Source of the DNA: Sphingomonas liriopis | GTDB lineage: Bacteria > Pseudomonadota > Alphaproteobacteria > Sphingomonadales > Sphingomonadaceae | Assembly: GCF_024211255.1 (NCBI RefSeq) | Contig: NZ_JAMLDY010000002.1 | Location: 186,001 to 250,000 of the forward strand | Direction of reading: 5' to 3' | DNA: 64,000 nucleotides | Shown here: piece after piece, positions 38,714 to 46,085 of the stretch | Layout of the letters: every line of letters begins with the position of its first letter | Position numbering within the stretch: the first letter of the stretch is position 1 | The notes under the pieces: generated by a model | Seen by the model: the letters and a program-made list of their open reading frames with translations, nothing else | Database searches by the model: none | Told to the model about the DNA's origin: nothing | Translations under genes and position numbers: made by a program

Positions 38714-39766
38714 ATGGCCGTGAAGAGCAGAAGGCGGGGGGCAGCGGGGGCGAGCGACAAGCCGACCTCGTTCGATATCGCCGCGCTCGCCGGCGTGTCG
38801 CAGCCCACCGTCAGCCGGGCGCTGCGCGGCGACCGCACGGTCAGCAGCGCGACGCGGATGCGGATCGAGGCGATCGCGCGCCAGCTCAATTACAAGGTCG
38901 ACAAGAACGCCTCCTCGCTGCGTCGCGGGCAGAGCATGACGCTGGCGCTGCTGTTCTTCGAGGACCCGCTCGACGACGGCAGCTTCATCAACCCGTTCTT
39001 CCTGTCGATGCTGGGATCGATCCTGCGCACCTGTGCGGCGCGGGGCTACGACCTGCTCACCTCGTTCCAGCAGCTGTCGGCGAACTGGCACCGCGATTTC
39101 GAGGACAGCCGCAAGGCGGACGGGATCATCCTGCTCGGCTATGGCGATTACGAGCTGTACAAGGCGCGGCTGGAGGCGCTGGTCGCGCAGGGGACGCATT
39201 TCGTCCGCTGGGGATCGGTCGATCCCGACAATCTGGGCGTCACCATCGGCTGCGACAATGTCGCGGGCGGGCGGATGGCGGGGGAACATCTGATCGCGCG
39301 CGGGGCGAAGCGCATCGCGTTCGTCGGCGAGGCCAACGACCATTATCCCGAATTCCGCGACCGTTATTGCGGCCTGTGCGCGACGCTGCGCGAGGCGGGG
39401 TTGCCGGTGCATCCCGGGCTGCACGTCGATGCGCTGAGCGTCGAGCAATCCGGCTATGACGCGACGCGGCGGCTGATCGCGCGCGACCTGCCCTTCGACG
39501 CGCTGTTCGCCGCATCCGACGTCATCGCGCTCGGCGCGGCGCGGGCGTTGACCGAGGCGCAGCTCCGCGTGCCGCAGGACGTCGCGATCATCGGCTTCGA
39601 CGACATCCCCGCCGCGGCGACGACGCAGCCGCCGCTGACGACGATCGCGCAGGATTACCGCAAGGCGGGCGAGGTGCTGGTCGATACGCTGCTGCGCCGG
39701 ATCGCCGAGGAACCGACGGATACGGCGTTGCTGCAGCCGCGGCTGATCGTGCGGGGGTCGAGTTGA
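38714..39766 (+). CDS. LacI family transcriptional regulator (maltodextrin locus)
   Basis: 350 aa. The N-terminal HTH SFDIAALAGVSQPTVSRALR (residues 19-38) is followed by the hinge helix (NASSLRRGQS) and a periplasmic-binding-type sensor domain (LFFEDPLDDGSF start, GCDNVAGGRMAGEHLI, IGFDDIPAAATTQPPLTTI). A divergent arrangement with the amylase operon and the shared operator core suggest it represses, or activates, both the operon and the TonB receptor gene in response to a maltooligosaccharide or metabolite. The start MAVKSRRRG is the first plausible Met. Confidence 0.93.
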   Translation: MAVKSRRRGAAGASDKPTSFDIAALAGVSQPTVSRALRGDRTVSSATRMRIEAIARQLNYKVDKNASSLRRGQSMTLALLFFEDPLDDGSFINPFFLSMLGSILRTCAARGYDLLTSFQQLSANWHRDFEDSRKADGIILLGYGDYELYKARLEALVAQGTHFVRWGSVDPDNLGVTIGCDNVAGGRMAGEHLIARGAKRIAFVGEANDHYPEFRDRYCGLCATLREAGLPVHPGLHVDALSVEQSGYDATRRLIARDLPFDALFAASDVIALGAARALTEAQLRVPQDVAIIGFDDIPAAATTQPPLTTIAQDYRKAGEVLVDTLLRRIAEEPTDTALLQPRLIVRGSS

Positions 39767-39791
39767 GCAATGGACCGCGATCGACCCACCG

Positions 39792-39860
39792 CCGTTCGCC
39801 CTGAGCTTGTCGAAGGACCCTGAGTCTCATCGTACTTCGACAGGCTCAGCACGAACGGTG
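39792..39860. repeat. Palindromic repeat, family B, copy 4
   Basis: ccgttcgccctgagcttgtc and the near-complement gacaggctcagcacgaacgg around a tgagtctcatcgta centre. It separates the 3' ends of the convergent lacI and halogenase-2 genes. Confidence 0.85.
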
Positions 39861-39875
39861 GAAAGGTAGCGCGCC

Positions 39876-41378
39876 TTAACTCCGCGCGGCGCAATGCTGC
39901 GCGATGAACGCCGCATGCGTCGGCATCGCGTTCGCCTCGCGCCGGTAGAGCAGCTCGAGCGTTTCCATATACTCGGCGAGGTCGCCGGTCGCGATCTGGT
40001 CGGCGAGGGGATGGTGCGCGTGCGCCTCGACCCCCTGCCCGGCCAGCACCTGTAGCCAGCCGTCCTCGGTGAACAGTTCCTCGTGCTCGCGGACGATCGT
40101 GCCGGCCTGTTGCCAGAGTTCGATCTTGGCCTTGAGCGTGTCGGGCAGTTCCATCGCGCGGCAGGACTGCCAGAAGGGCTCCGGCCGCCCGTTCGCCCAG
40201 TAATGGAGGATCAGGAAGTCGCGGATGCGCTCGATCTCGAAATCGGTCTGGCGGTTGTATTCGTCGCGCACCGCCGCCGCCACGGGAAGCGTCGGGAGCA
40301 GCTTGATGAGGCGGGCGATCGCTGCCTGGATGAGGTGGATGCTGGTCGATTCGAGCGGTTCTAGGAAGCCGCTGGCCAGCCCCATCGCGACGACGTTGCG
40401 GTTCCATGCGCGCTTGCGGCGGCCGGTGACGAAGCGCAGGCGGCGGGGCTCGGCCTGCGGCTCGCCCTCGATGTTCGAGAGCAAGGTGTCGGTGGCGGCA
40501 TCGTCGCTGGTGAAGGCGCTGCAATAGACATGGCCATTGCCGGTGCGGTGCTGGAGCGGGATGCGCCACTGCCACCCCGCCTCGCGTGCGATCGCGCGGG
40601 TATAGGGCAGCGGCGCGCCGACGTTGGCGCTCGGCACCGCGATCGCGCGGTCGCAGGGGAGCCAGTGGGTCCAGTCCTCGTAGCCCGTCTCCAGCGCGCC
40701 CTCGATCAGCAGGCCGCGAAAGCCGGTGCAGTCGAGGAACAGGTCGCCTTCGATCCGTTCGCCGGACGCGAGGACCAGCGCGGCGAGGTCGCCGCTCTCG
40801 CCGTCGCGCTCGATGCGGTCGATGCGGCCTTCGGTGCGTTCGACGCCGCGGTTGACCGCGAAACGGCGGAGGTACGCCGCATACAATCCTGCGTCGAAGT
40901 GAAAGGCGTAGGGCATCGCCGGGATCGTCGCCGCGGTGAGCGGCCCGCCACGATGCATGCGACCGGCGCGCGCGGCGACCTCGTTGAGCGCATAGGCGTC
41001 GAGCGGCTTGGCCAGCCCCAGCGCTTTCGCGCGCAGCCAGTAATGCTGGAAGGCGATCAGCCCGACGTCGCGGCCGACGTCGCCGAAGGCGTGCATGTAG
41101 CTGTGGCCGGGCTCACGCCAGCCGTCGAAGGCGATGCCGAGCTTGAACGTGCCGCCGGTGGCGCGGAGGAAGGCGTCCTCGTCGAGCCCCAATGCCTGGT
41201 TGAACAGGCGGATCTGCGGGATCGTCGCCTCGCCGACGCCGACCGTGCCGATCTCCTCCGATTCGATCAGGCGGATGCGATAGCCGCTTTCGAGGAAGCG
41301 GCCGAAGGTCGCCGCCGCCATCCAGCCCGCGGTGCCGCCGCCGGCGATGACGATCGTGGTAACGCGTTGGTCGGACAT
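39876..41378 (-). CDS. Flavin-dependent halogenase (tryptophan halogenase family), copy 2
   Basis: 500 aa. The FAD motif [12 protein letters not shown] is at residues 11-22, the catalytic-lysine position is again Lys79 (GTFKLGIAFDGW), the family motif reads WQWRIP, and EPLESTSIHLIQAAI keeps the Glu-Ser pair that copy 1 lacks. It is only distantly similar to copy 1, so the two are old paralogues with probably different substrates. The gene follows the TonB receptor on the same strand, but a strong terminator-like hairpin lies between them. Expression is therefore likely low read-through. Confidence 0.9.
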   Translation of the reverse strand: MSDQRVTTIVIAGGGTAGWMAAATFGRFLESGYRIRLIESEEIGTVGVGEATIPQIRLFNQALGLDEDAFLRATGGTFKLGIAFDGWREPGHSYMHAFGDVGRDVGLIAFQHYWLRAKALGLAKPLDAYALNEVAARAGRMHRGGPLTAATIPAMPYAFHFDAGLYAAYLRRFAVNRGVERTEGRIDRIERDGESGDLAALVLASGERIEGDLFLDCTGFRGLLIEGALETGYEDWTHWLPCDRAIAVPSANVGAPLPYTRAIAREAGWQWRIPLQHRTGNGHVYCSAFTSDDAATDTLLSNIEGEPQAEPRRLRFVTGRRKRAWNRNVVAMGLASGFLEPLESTSIHLIQAAIARLIKLLPTLPVAAAVRDEYNRQTDFEIERIRDFLILHYWANGRPEPFWQSCRAMELPDTLKAKIELWQQAGTIVREHEELFTEDGWLQVLAGQGVEAHAHHPLADQIATGDLAEYMETLELLYRREANAMPTHAAFIAQHCAARS

Positions 41379-41395
41379 GCCTGTCGCCTATCAAC

Positions 41396-41427
41396 AAAAC
41401 GGGCTGCCGTCACAGGACGACAGCCCG
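41396..41427 (-). terminator. Intrinsic terminator or attenuator after the TonB receptor gene
   Basis: On the minus strand CGGGCTGTCGTC, loop CTGT, GACGGCAGCCCG, then TTTTG: a 12-bp stem with one G-U pair and a T-run. It begins 24 bp after the receptor stop and ends just before the halogenase-2 start. It should end most receptor transcripts. Confidence 0.75.
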
Positions 41428-41451
41428 CAAGGTCCCGGTAAGGAACCGGTC

Positions 41452-44361
41452 TTAGAACTTGTAGGTGACGCCGATGTAATAGTCGCGGCCGTAGCGCTGA
41501 TAGTCGCGGATCTGGCGTTCGTCGCCGTTCTGGTAGGTGATGAACGGACGGTCGGTCAGGTTCTTCGCCTGCGCGAGGATCGACAGGCCCTGCAGGAAGC
41601 CTTCCTGGAATTCGTAGCCGACCTGCGCATCGAGGATGCCTTCGGCCTTCGAGGTGCGATATTCCGGGTTGGCCGACAGGCCGGCGATCTCGGCGAGGAA
41701 CGACGAGCGGTAGCGGTAGTTGGCGCGCGCCTGAAAGCCCCACTTTTCGAAGTAGATCGTGCCGCTGCCGGTCCAGTCGGACAGGCCGGGGAGCGTGATC
41801 GCCGCAGGGCTGTTGGCATAGCGGATCGTCGAGTCGGTGTAGTTGCCGCTCGCGAAGATGCCGAAGCCGTCGAGCGCGCTGGTGATCGCCTTGAACGGCA
41901 GCGAGATCGTCGCCTCGACGCCCAGGATGTTGCCGCGGCCGGTGTTCGCCGGCGTGCTGACGACGCCGATCTGCTGGCCGTTGGCGATCACCGCCTGCTG
42001 CTGCGCCGGGGTGAGCGTGGCGAGCAGGCCGCTGAAGTCGTACGGCAGGCTGTTGTTGGGATCGACGAAGTCGGTCAGGTTTTTGAAATAGCCCGACAGC
42101 GCGACATAGCCGCCGCCGTCGAAATACTTTTCGAACGACAGATCGATGTTGGTCGACTGGTACGGACGCAGCGCGACGTTGCCACCGGTCGAGGTGAAGA
42201 CCGGGTTGCTGGCGATCGGACGGATGCCGATATTGGCCGGGTTGACCGACACGTCCTGCGTCACGCGCTCCTGGTCGAGACGCGGGCGGACCATCGTCTG
42301 CGATGCGCCCATCTTGACGTAGCCGTTGTCGACGAGCTCGACCGAGAAGGTCGCCGACGGCAGGACGTTGGTGTACTTTTCGGTCTGGTCGGCCGGCGCG
42401 ACGACGACGGTCGAACCGACGAGGCTGGCGATCTGGCCGACCGAACGCTGTTCCGAACGGATGACCTGCACGCCGAGCGCGCCCTTGATCGCCTTGCCGC
42501 CGAGCTCGCCGTCGATGTTGAGCTTGGCGTAGCCGGTGTAGACGTTCTCGATGACGCGATTGTCGCGGACCAGCGCCGATGGCCGGCCGTCGAACGCCGC
42601 ATTCAGCGCGTTGTTGTACACGTACAGCGGATCGTAGGTCAGCATCGCAGGGATGCCGAGATAGGTCAGCGGGATGTTGGTGCCGAGCAGCGCCTCGGCC
42701 GGCACGTTGCCGGTACGCGGCGTGCCGCTGGCGAGCGTGCAGCCGGTGCCCGCGCCCTTCGGGCACAGGAAGTAGGAGGTGTAAGCGCTGGTCTTCTCGC
42801 GACGGCTGAAGTTGCCGCCGACTTCCCAGCCCTTGACGACGCTGCCCTCGAACTCACCGTTGAGGCTGGCGCGGAGCGACTTGAGGTCGTCCTTGAAGCT
42901 CGGCTGGTTGAGGAAGCCCGACTGCACCACCGGCTGCGTGCCGTTATAGCCCCAGCCCTGCGGATCGGTCAGCTTGAAGATGTTGGTGTTGGTGTAATCG
43001 AGCGTCGGCACGATCTTGTAGGTGCCGTTGGCATTCTGCGTCACGGTCACACGATCGGCGGCACCGCTCTTCTGGTAACCGGTACCGGTGTTCGTCTCGA
43101 GCAGGAAGTCGGTGCGGGTCGCACGGCTCCAGCTGGCATCGACGTTGAGGTGGACGCTGTCGGCGATCTTGAAGTCGTTGTTCCAGCCGAGCGACAGGTT
43201 CTCGGCGGTGCGCTTGTTATAGTCGTTGCGCTGCACGGCGAAGACGTTGCTGAACGTCGTTGCCGTCGCGAAGCCGTTGGTGACGGCGATGCCGCTCTTG
43301 ACCGGATCGGAGAAGCCGAGCGGGAATTCGATACCGCGCAGCCGCTGTTCTTCCGTGAAGTTCGAATAGAGCGCGTCGAAGGTCGAATGGAACGAGTCGG
43401 ACGGCTCCCACTCCACCGTGCCGACCGCGCCGTAGCGGCGCAGCTCGTTTGACTGGACGTAGGGCTTGGCGCCGCCGAGGACGTACGGGTCGGCCGCGGT
43501 GCCGCTGCCCGAATAGCCCCAGGCGTTGTAGCGCTCGTCCTGCGACGGCGTCTGCGTCGCGGACACGCCGATCGCGATGCCGAGCGTGTTGTCGGCGAAC
43601 TTGTCGATATAGGTCGCCGAGCCGCGATAGCCGTAGCGCGACGAATCCGGGTTGAGATTGTCGATGCCGTTCATCTGGCCGCGCGCATTGATCGCGAAGA
43701 CGCGGCCCGGCTGGTCGAGCGGGCGCAGCATGCGCAGGTCGACGGTGCCCGAGATACCCGCCGCGATCAGCGAGGCGTCGGCGGACTTGTAGACGTTGAC
43801 GTTGCGGAAGAATTCGGAAGGATACTGGTCGTATTCGACGCCGCGGTTGTCGCCGACGGTGACCTGTTCGCGGCCGTTGAGCAGCGTCGTCGAGAAATCG
43901 GGGCCGAGGCCGCGGATCGACAGGCGCTGGTCGCGCCCTTCGAGGCGCTGTGCGGTGACGCCGGGCAGGCGGGCGAGGCTGTCGGCGATCGACACGTCGG
44001 GCAGCTTGCCGACGTCTTCGGCCGAGACGCTGTCGACGATCAGCGTCGAATCGCGCTTGATCTTGGCGGAGTTGGCGAGGCTGGCGCGGATGCCGGTGAC
44101 GACGATGTCGCCGTCATCGGCGACGGCGTTCTGGACGGTCTGCGCCTGAGCGGCGTCCTGATTGGGAGTCGGCTCGGCGGCGGGGGCCGGCGCGTTGACC
44201 GTCGCCGCGGCGGGCGGGTTGGCGGTCGGCGACTGCGGGTTCGGCGCTTCCTGCGCGAACGCGGCACCGCCGGTGACCAGCAGGATGCTGCCGATCGCGA
44301 CGGTGCTGGAGCGCAGCGCGATCAGCGCGCGCTTCGAAAAACGGGAATCGATATGGGACAC
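41452..44361 (-). CDS. TonB-dependent receptor, maltodextrin locus
   Basis: 969 aa outer-membrane receptor. Signal peptide to about GGAAFAQ, then a Pro/Ala-rich linker, a TonB box-like DIVVTGIRASL, a plug domain (KLPDVSIADSLARLPGV, then QRLSIRGLGPDFSTTLLNG) and a 22-strand barrel ending in aromatic YYIGVTYKF. It has the length and plug type of sphingomonad/Caulobacter carbohydrate receptors such as MalA. The start chosen is GTG at 44361, because GGGGGAGGATTATC precedes it at good spacing; the upstream Met has no such site. An operator-like core 113 bp before it matches that of the amylase operon. Confidence 0.93.
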   Translation of the reverse strand: MSHIDSRFSKRALIALRSSTVAIGSILLVTGGAAFAQEAPNPQSPTANPPAAATVNAPAPAAEPTPNQDAAQAQTVQNAVADDGDIVVTGIRASLANSAKIKRDSTLIVDSVSAEDVGKLPDVSIADSLARLPGVTAQRLEGRDQRLSIRGLGPDFSTTLLNGREQVTVGDNRGVEYDQYPSEFFRNVNVYKSADASLIAAGISGTVDLRMLRPLDQPGRVFAINARGQMNGIDNLNPDSSRYGYRGSATYIDKFADNTLGIAIGVSATQTPSQDERYNAWGYSGSGTAADPYVLGGAKPYVQSNELRRYGAVGTVEWEPSDSFHSTFDALYSNFTEEQRLRGIEFPLGFSDPVKSGIAVTNGFATATTFSNVFAVQRNDYNKRTAENLSLGWNNDFKIADSVHLNVDASWSRATRTDFLLETNTGTGYQKSGAADRVTVTQNANGTYKIVPTLDYTNTNIFKLTDPQGWGYNGTQPVVQSGFLNQPSFKDDLKSLRASLNGEFEGSVVKGWEVGGNFSRREKTSAYTSYFLCPKGAGTGCTLASGTPRTGNVPAEALLGTNIPLTYLGIPAMLTYDPLYVYNNALNAAFDGRPSALVRDNRVIENVYTGYAKLNIDGELGGKAIKGALGVQVIRSEQRSVGQIASLVGSTVVVAPADQTEKYTNVLPSATFSVELVDNGYVKMGASQTMVRPRLDQERVTQDVSVNPANIGIRPIASNPVFTSTGGNVALRPYQSTNIDLSFEKYFDGGGYVALSGYFKNLTDFVDPNNSLPYDFSGLLATLTPAQQQAVIANGQQIGVVSTPANTGRGNILGVEATISLPFKAITSALDGFGIFASGNYTDSTIRYANSPAAITLPGLSDWTGSGTIYFEKWGFQARANYRYRSSFLAEIAGLSANPEYRTSKAEGILDAQVGYEFQEGFLQGLSILAQAKNLTDRPFITYQNGDERQIRDYQRYGRDYYIGVTYKF

Positions 44362-44473
44362 GATAATCCTCCCCCTTGAGCCTGCCATTGCCCCCACCCG
44401 CTACCATCGCGGACGATCGGCTGACTGTGTTGCCGGCTTGTGAACGCGGGGGGTTTAGGTGCCAAGTCGGCCA

Positions 44474-44485
44474 CATACGTATTCA
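44474..44485. promoter_or_regulatory. Candidate LacI-family operator, TonB receptor promoter
   Basis: CATACGTATTCA, identical to 38659-38670, in the 169-bp gap between the TonB receptor start and the DUF6445 gene. Flanks differ (ccacatacgtattcacat), so the conservation is confined to the core, as expected of a binding site and not of a duplicated segment. Confidence 0.55.
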
Positions 44486-44530
44486 CATGGCGCCGCGGCG
44501 CCCGTGCTTTTTGTGCAACAGCGTCGGCGG

Positions 44531-45199
44531 TTAAGCCTTGTCGAGGAAGGTGTTGACGGTCAGCCGGCCGGTCGCGGGATCGGGATCGAGCGTGAGGCTG
44601 TCGGGCAGGTCGGCGCAATGCAGCGTGTTGGAGCGATAGAGGATCGCCCGATTGAAGCGTCCCCCGTACACCGCCAGCCGCTCGAACACCGGCGTGTCGC
44701 CGGCGATGTATCGAGCATCGGGTATGCCGTGGCGCCGAAGGTCTGCGTCGAGTGCGGCGCGATAGGGCGCGAGCCGGCCGGCATCGATCGATTCGAAGCC
44801 GGTGGTACGGTGGCGGTAGAAGGCGGTGCCGCTGCGCTCGTCGGGCGACAGATAGTGGAGCAGCGCCAGCCGGTCGGGCGAGACCTCGTCGAAGTGCGGC
44901 AGGCGCTGGATCGGCGTCAGGGCGGACGGCGGCGTGGTGACGATCGAATAGAAGGCGTCGACCACCTGCAATGCCGGGATGCCGAACATCTCCGCCGCAA
45001 TCGGCTCGATCCGGGCGATGAGGTCACGCAGCATCGGCGGGGCGACGACCGCGCGGATGCCGGGATAATGCGGGCCGATCGGCGCGAAGGACAGGAAGGC
45101 GGCATCGTCGCGGAAACGCTCCGCGTCGGCGAAGCCGTCGATCACCACCACCGGTTGCGCCTCGGCACCGTGCCGCTCGATCGATACCTGCCAGTTCAT
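44531..45199 (-). CDS. DUF6445 family protein, possible Fe(II)/2OG-type fold
   Basis: 222 aa. The centre carries LPHFDEV (H-x-D) and the C-terminal part TLHCAD with a distal His, plus GTAFYRHRTTG: the layout of a double-stranded beta-helix metal site. DUF6445 proteins of this kind are often found with flavin halogenases and TonB receptors, which fits its position upstream of the receptor. No signal peptide. The start MNWQVSIERHG is chosen over a Met 12 codons upstream. Enzymatic activity is inferred, not known. Confidence 0.7.
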   Translation of the reverse strand: MNWQVSIERHGAEAQPVVVIDGFADAERFRDDAAFLSFAPIGPHYPGIRAVVAPPMLRDLIARIEPIAAEMFGIPALQVVDAFYSIVTTPPSALTPIQRLPHFDEVSPDRLALLHYLSPDERSGTAFYRHRTTGFESIDAGRLAPYRAALDADLRRHGIPDARYIAGDTPVFERLAVYGGRFNRAILYRSNTLHCADLPDSLTLDPDPATGRLTVNTFLDKA

Positions 45200-45313
45200 G
45201 CCATCGCTGTGCCACCAAGCGGCGCGCGCGATCAACCGGAACGCGCCCGCCCGCTTGTCGTTGTCCGGGCTGGCGGCCTATGCCGTGGTGTTGATGGCGG
45301 TGGGAGACGGACG

Positions 45314-45658
45314 ATGCGCGGATCGATGGCTCTGGTGCTGGGCGTGGCGCTGACGGCGTGCGGATCGCAGCCCGCGGCCGAGCAGCCGGCGACCAACACC
45401 GCCGCGGCGCCGAAGGAGAGCGGTTATATCGCCAAGGTGCTGGCGCTGCCGCCGCGGCAGCTCAACGGCGTGCTGTATCGCGCGATCGACGACGCCAAGC
45501 GGCCGTGCCAGGGCATCGCGGAAGCGACGCGGCAGGCCGACCGGCAGGGCAAGCCGGTATGGGCGGTACGGTGTATCGACAACAGCGCGTGGCTGATCGC
45601 GCTGGGCGATGACGGGATGGCGGACGTGACGGGTATTCCGGGGAATGGCGGGGGATGA
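45314..45658 (+). CDS. Putative lipoprotein, unknown function
   Basis: 114 aa. MRGSMALVLGVALTACGS is a lipoprotein signal with lipobox LTAC. The mature domain of about 80 residues contains two Cys (RPCQGIAEA and VRCIDNSAWLIALGDDG) that may pair. An alternating WAVRC/WLIAL pattern suggests a small periplasmic beta protein. Divergent from the DUF6445 gene across 114 bp. A longer in-frame reading upstream is the shadow of that gene. I recognise no family. Confidence 0.65.
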   Translation: MRGSMALVLGVALTACGSQPAAEQPATNTAAAPKESGYIAKVLALPPRQLNGVLYRAIDDAKRPCQGIAEATRQADRQGKPVWAVRCIDNSAWLIALGDDGMADVTGIPGNGGG

Positions 45659-45768
45659 GCGCGGCTGCGGGTTCGGGGGCGCTGTGCGCGCCGAACCCAA
45701 CGGCTGATCGGCCACTTCGGCGTAGATGCGGCGGATTGCCGGTCGCCCTACGCCCCCCGACCCCCCTT

Positions 45769-45863
45769 CGTCATGCCGGACTTGTTCCGGCATCCACGGT
45801 TCCGCGTGACCATCGGCCGTTTGCTTGCGGGCCGGTGGACCCGGGAACAAGTCCGGGGTGACG
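45769..45863. repeat. Palindromic repeat, family A, copy 5 (variant left unit)
   Basis: The left unit has ATGCCGGA/TCCGGCAT arms as in copy 3; the right unit has a CCCGGGAA variant of the usual arm. It lies in the 427-bp non-coding gap 45659-46085, which also holds the family B copy at 45930-46019; I see no gene in the remainder. Confidence 0.8.
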
Positions 45864-45929
45864 AAGGGTTGCAGGTGACATTAAGGTCCCCACACCCCTT
45901 CGCTGCAGAGCGATCGACATCCACCATCC

Positions 45930-46019
45930 CCGTTCGGGCTGAGCTTGTCGAAACCGTGCTATCCACGAACCTATCGGCCCGTGGATAGAAGCCCTTCGAC
46001 AGGCTCAGGGCGAACGGTG
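45930..46019. repeat. Palindromic repeat, family B, copy 5, with inserted hairpin
   Basis: Left arm ccgttcgggctgagcttgtc and right arm gacaggctcagggcgaacgg enclose a further hairpin, ctatccacg / cgtggatag (about 45959-45988). The inner stem is unlike other copies, so it may be an insertion or a hybrid of two elements. Confidence 0.75.
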
Positions 46020-46085
46020 AAGGGGCTCGCGCGCCCTTCCCGCCCGCACTTGCATCCGCTCAAGCGTGTGAGCGCGTAAAGGCGA

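Noticed and set aside
44459-45313. Rightward open frame upstream of the small lipoprotein at 45314
   Set aside because: Antisense shadow of the DUF6445 gene; the lipoprotein signal starts only at 45314.
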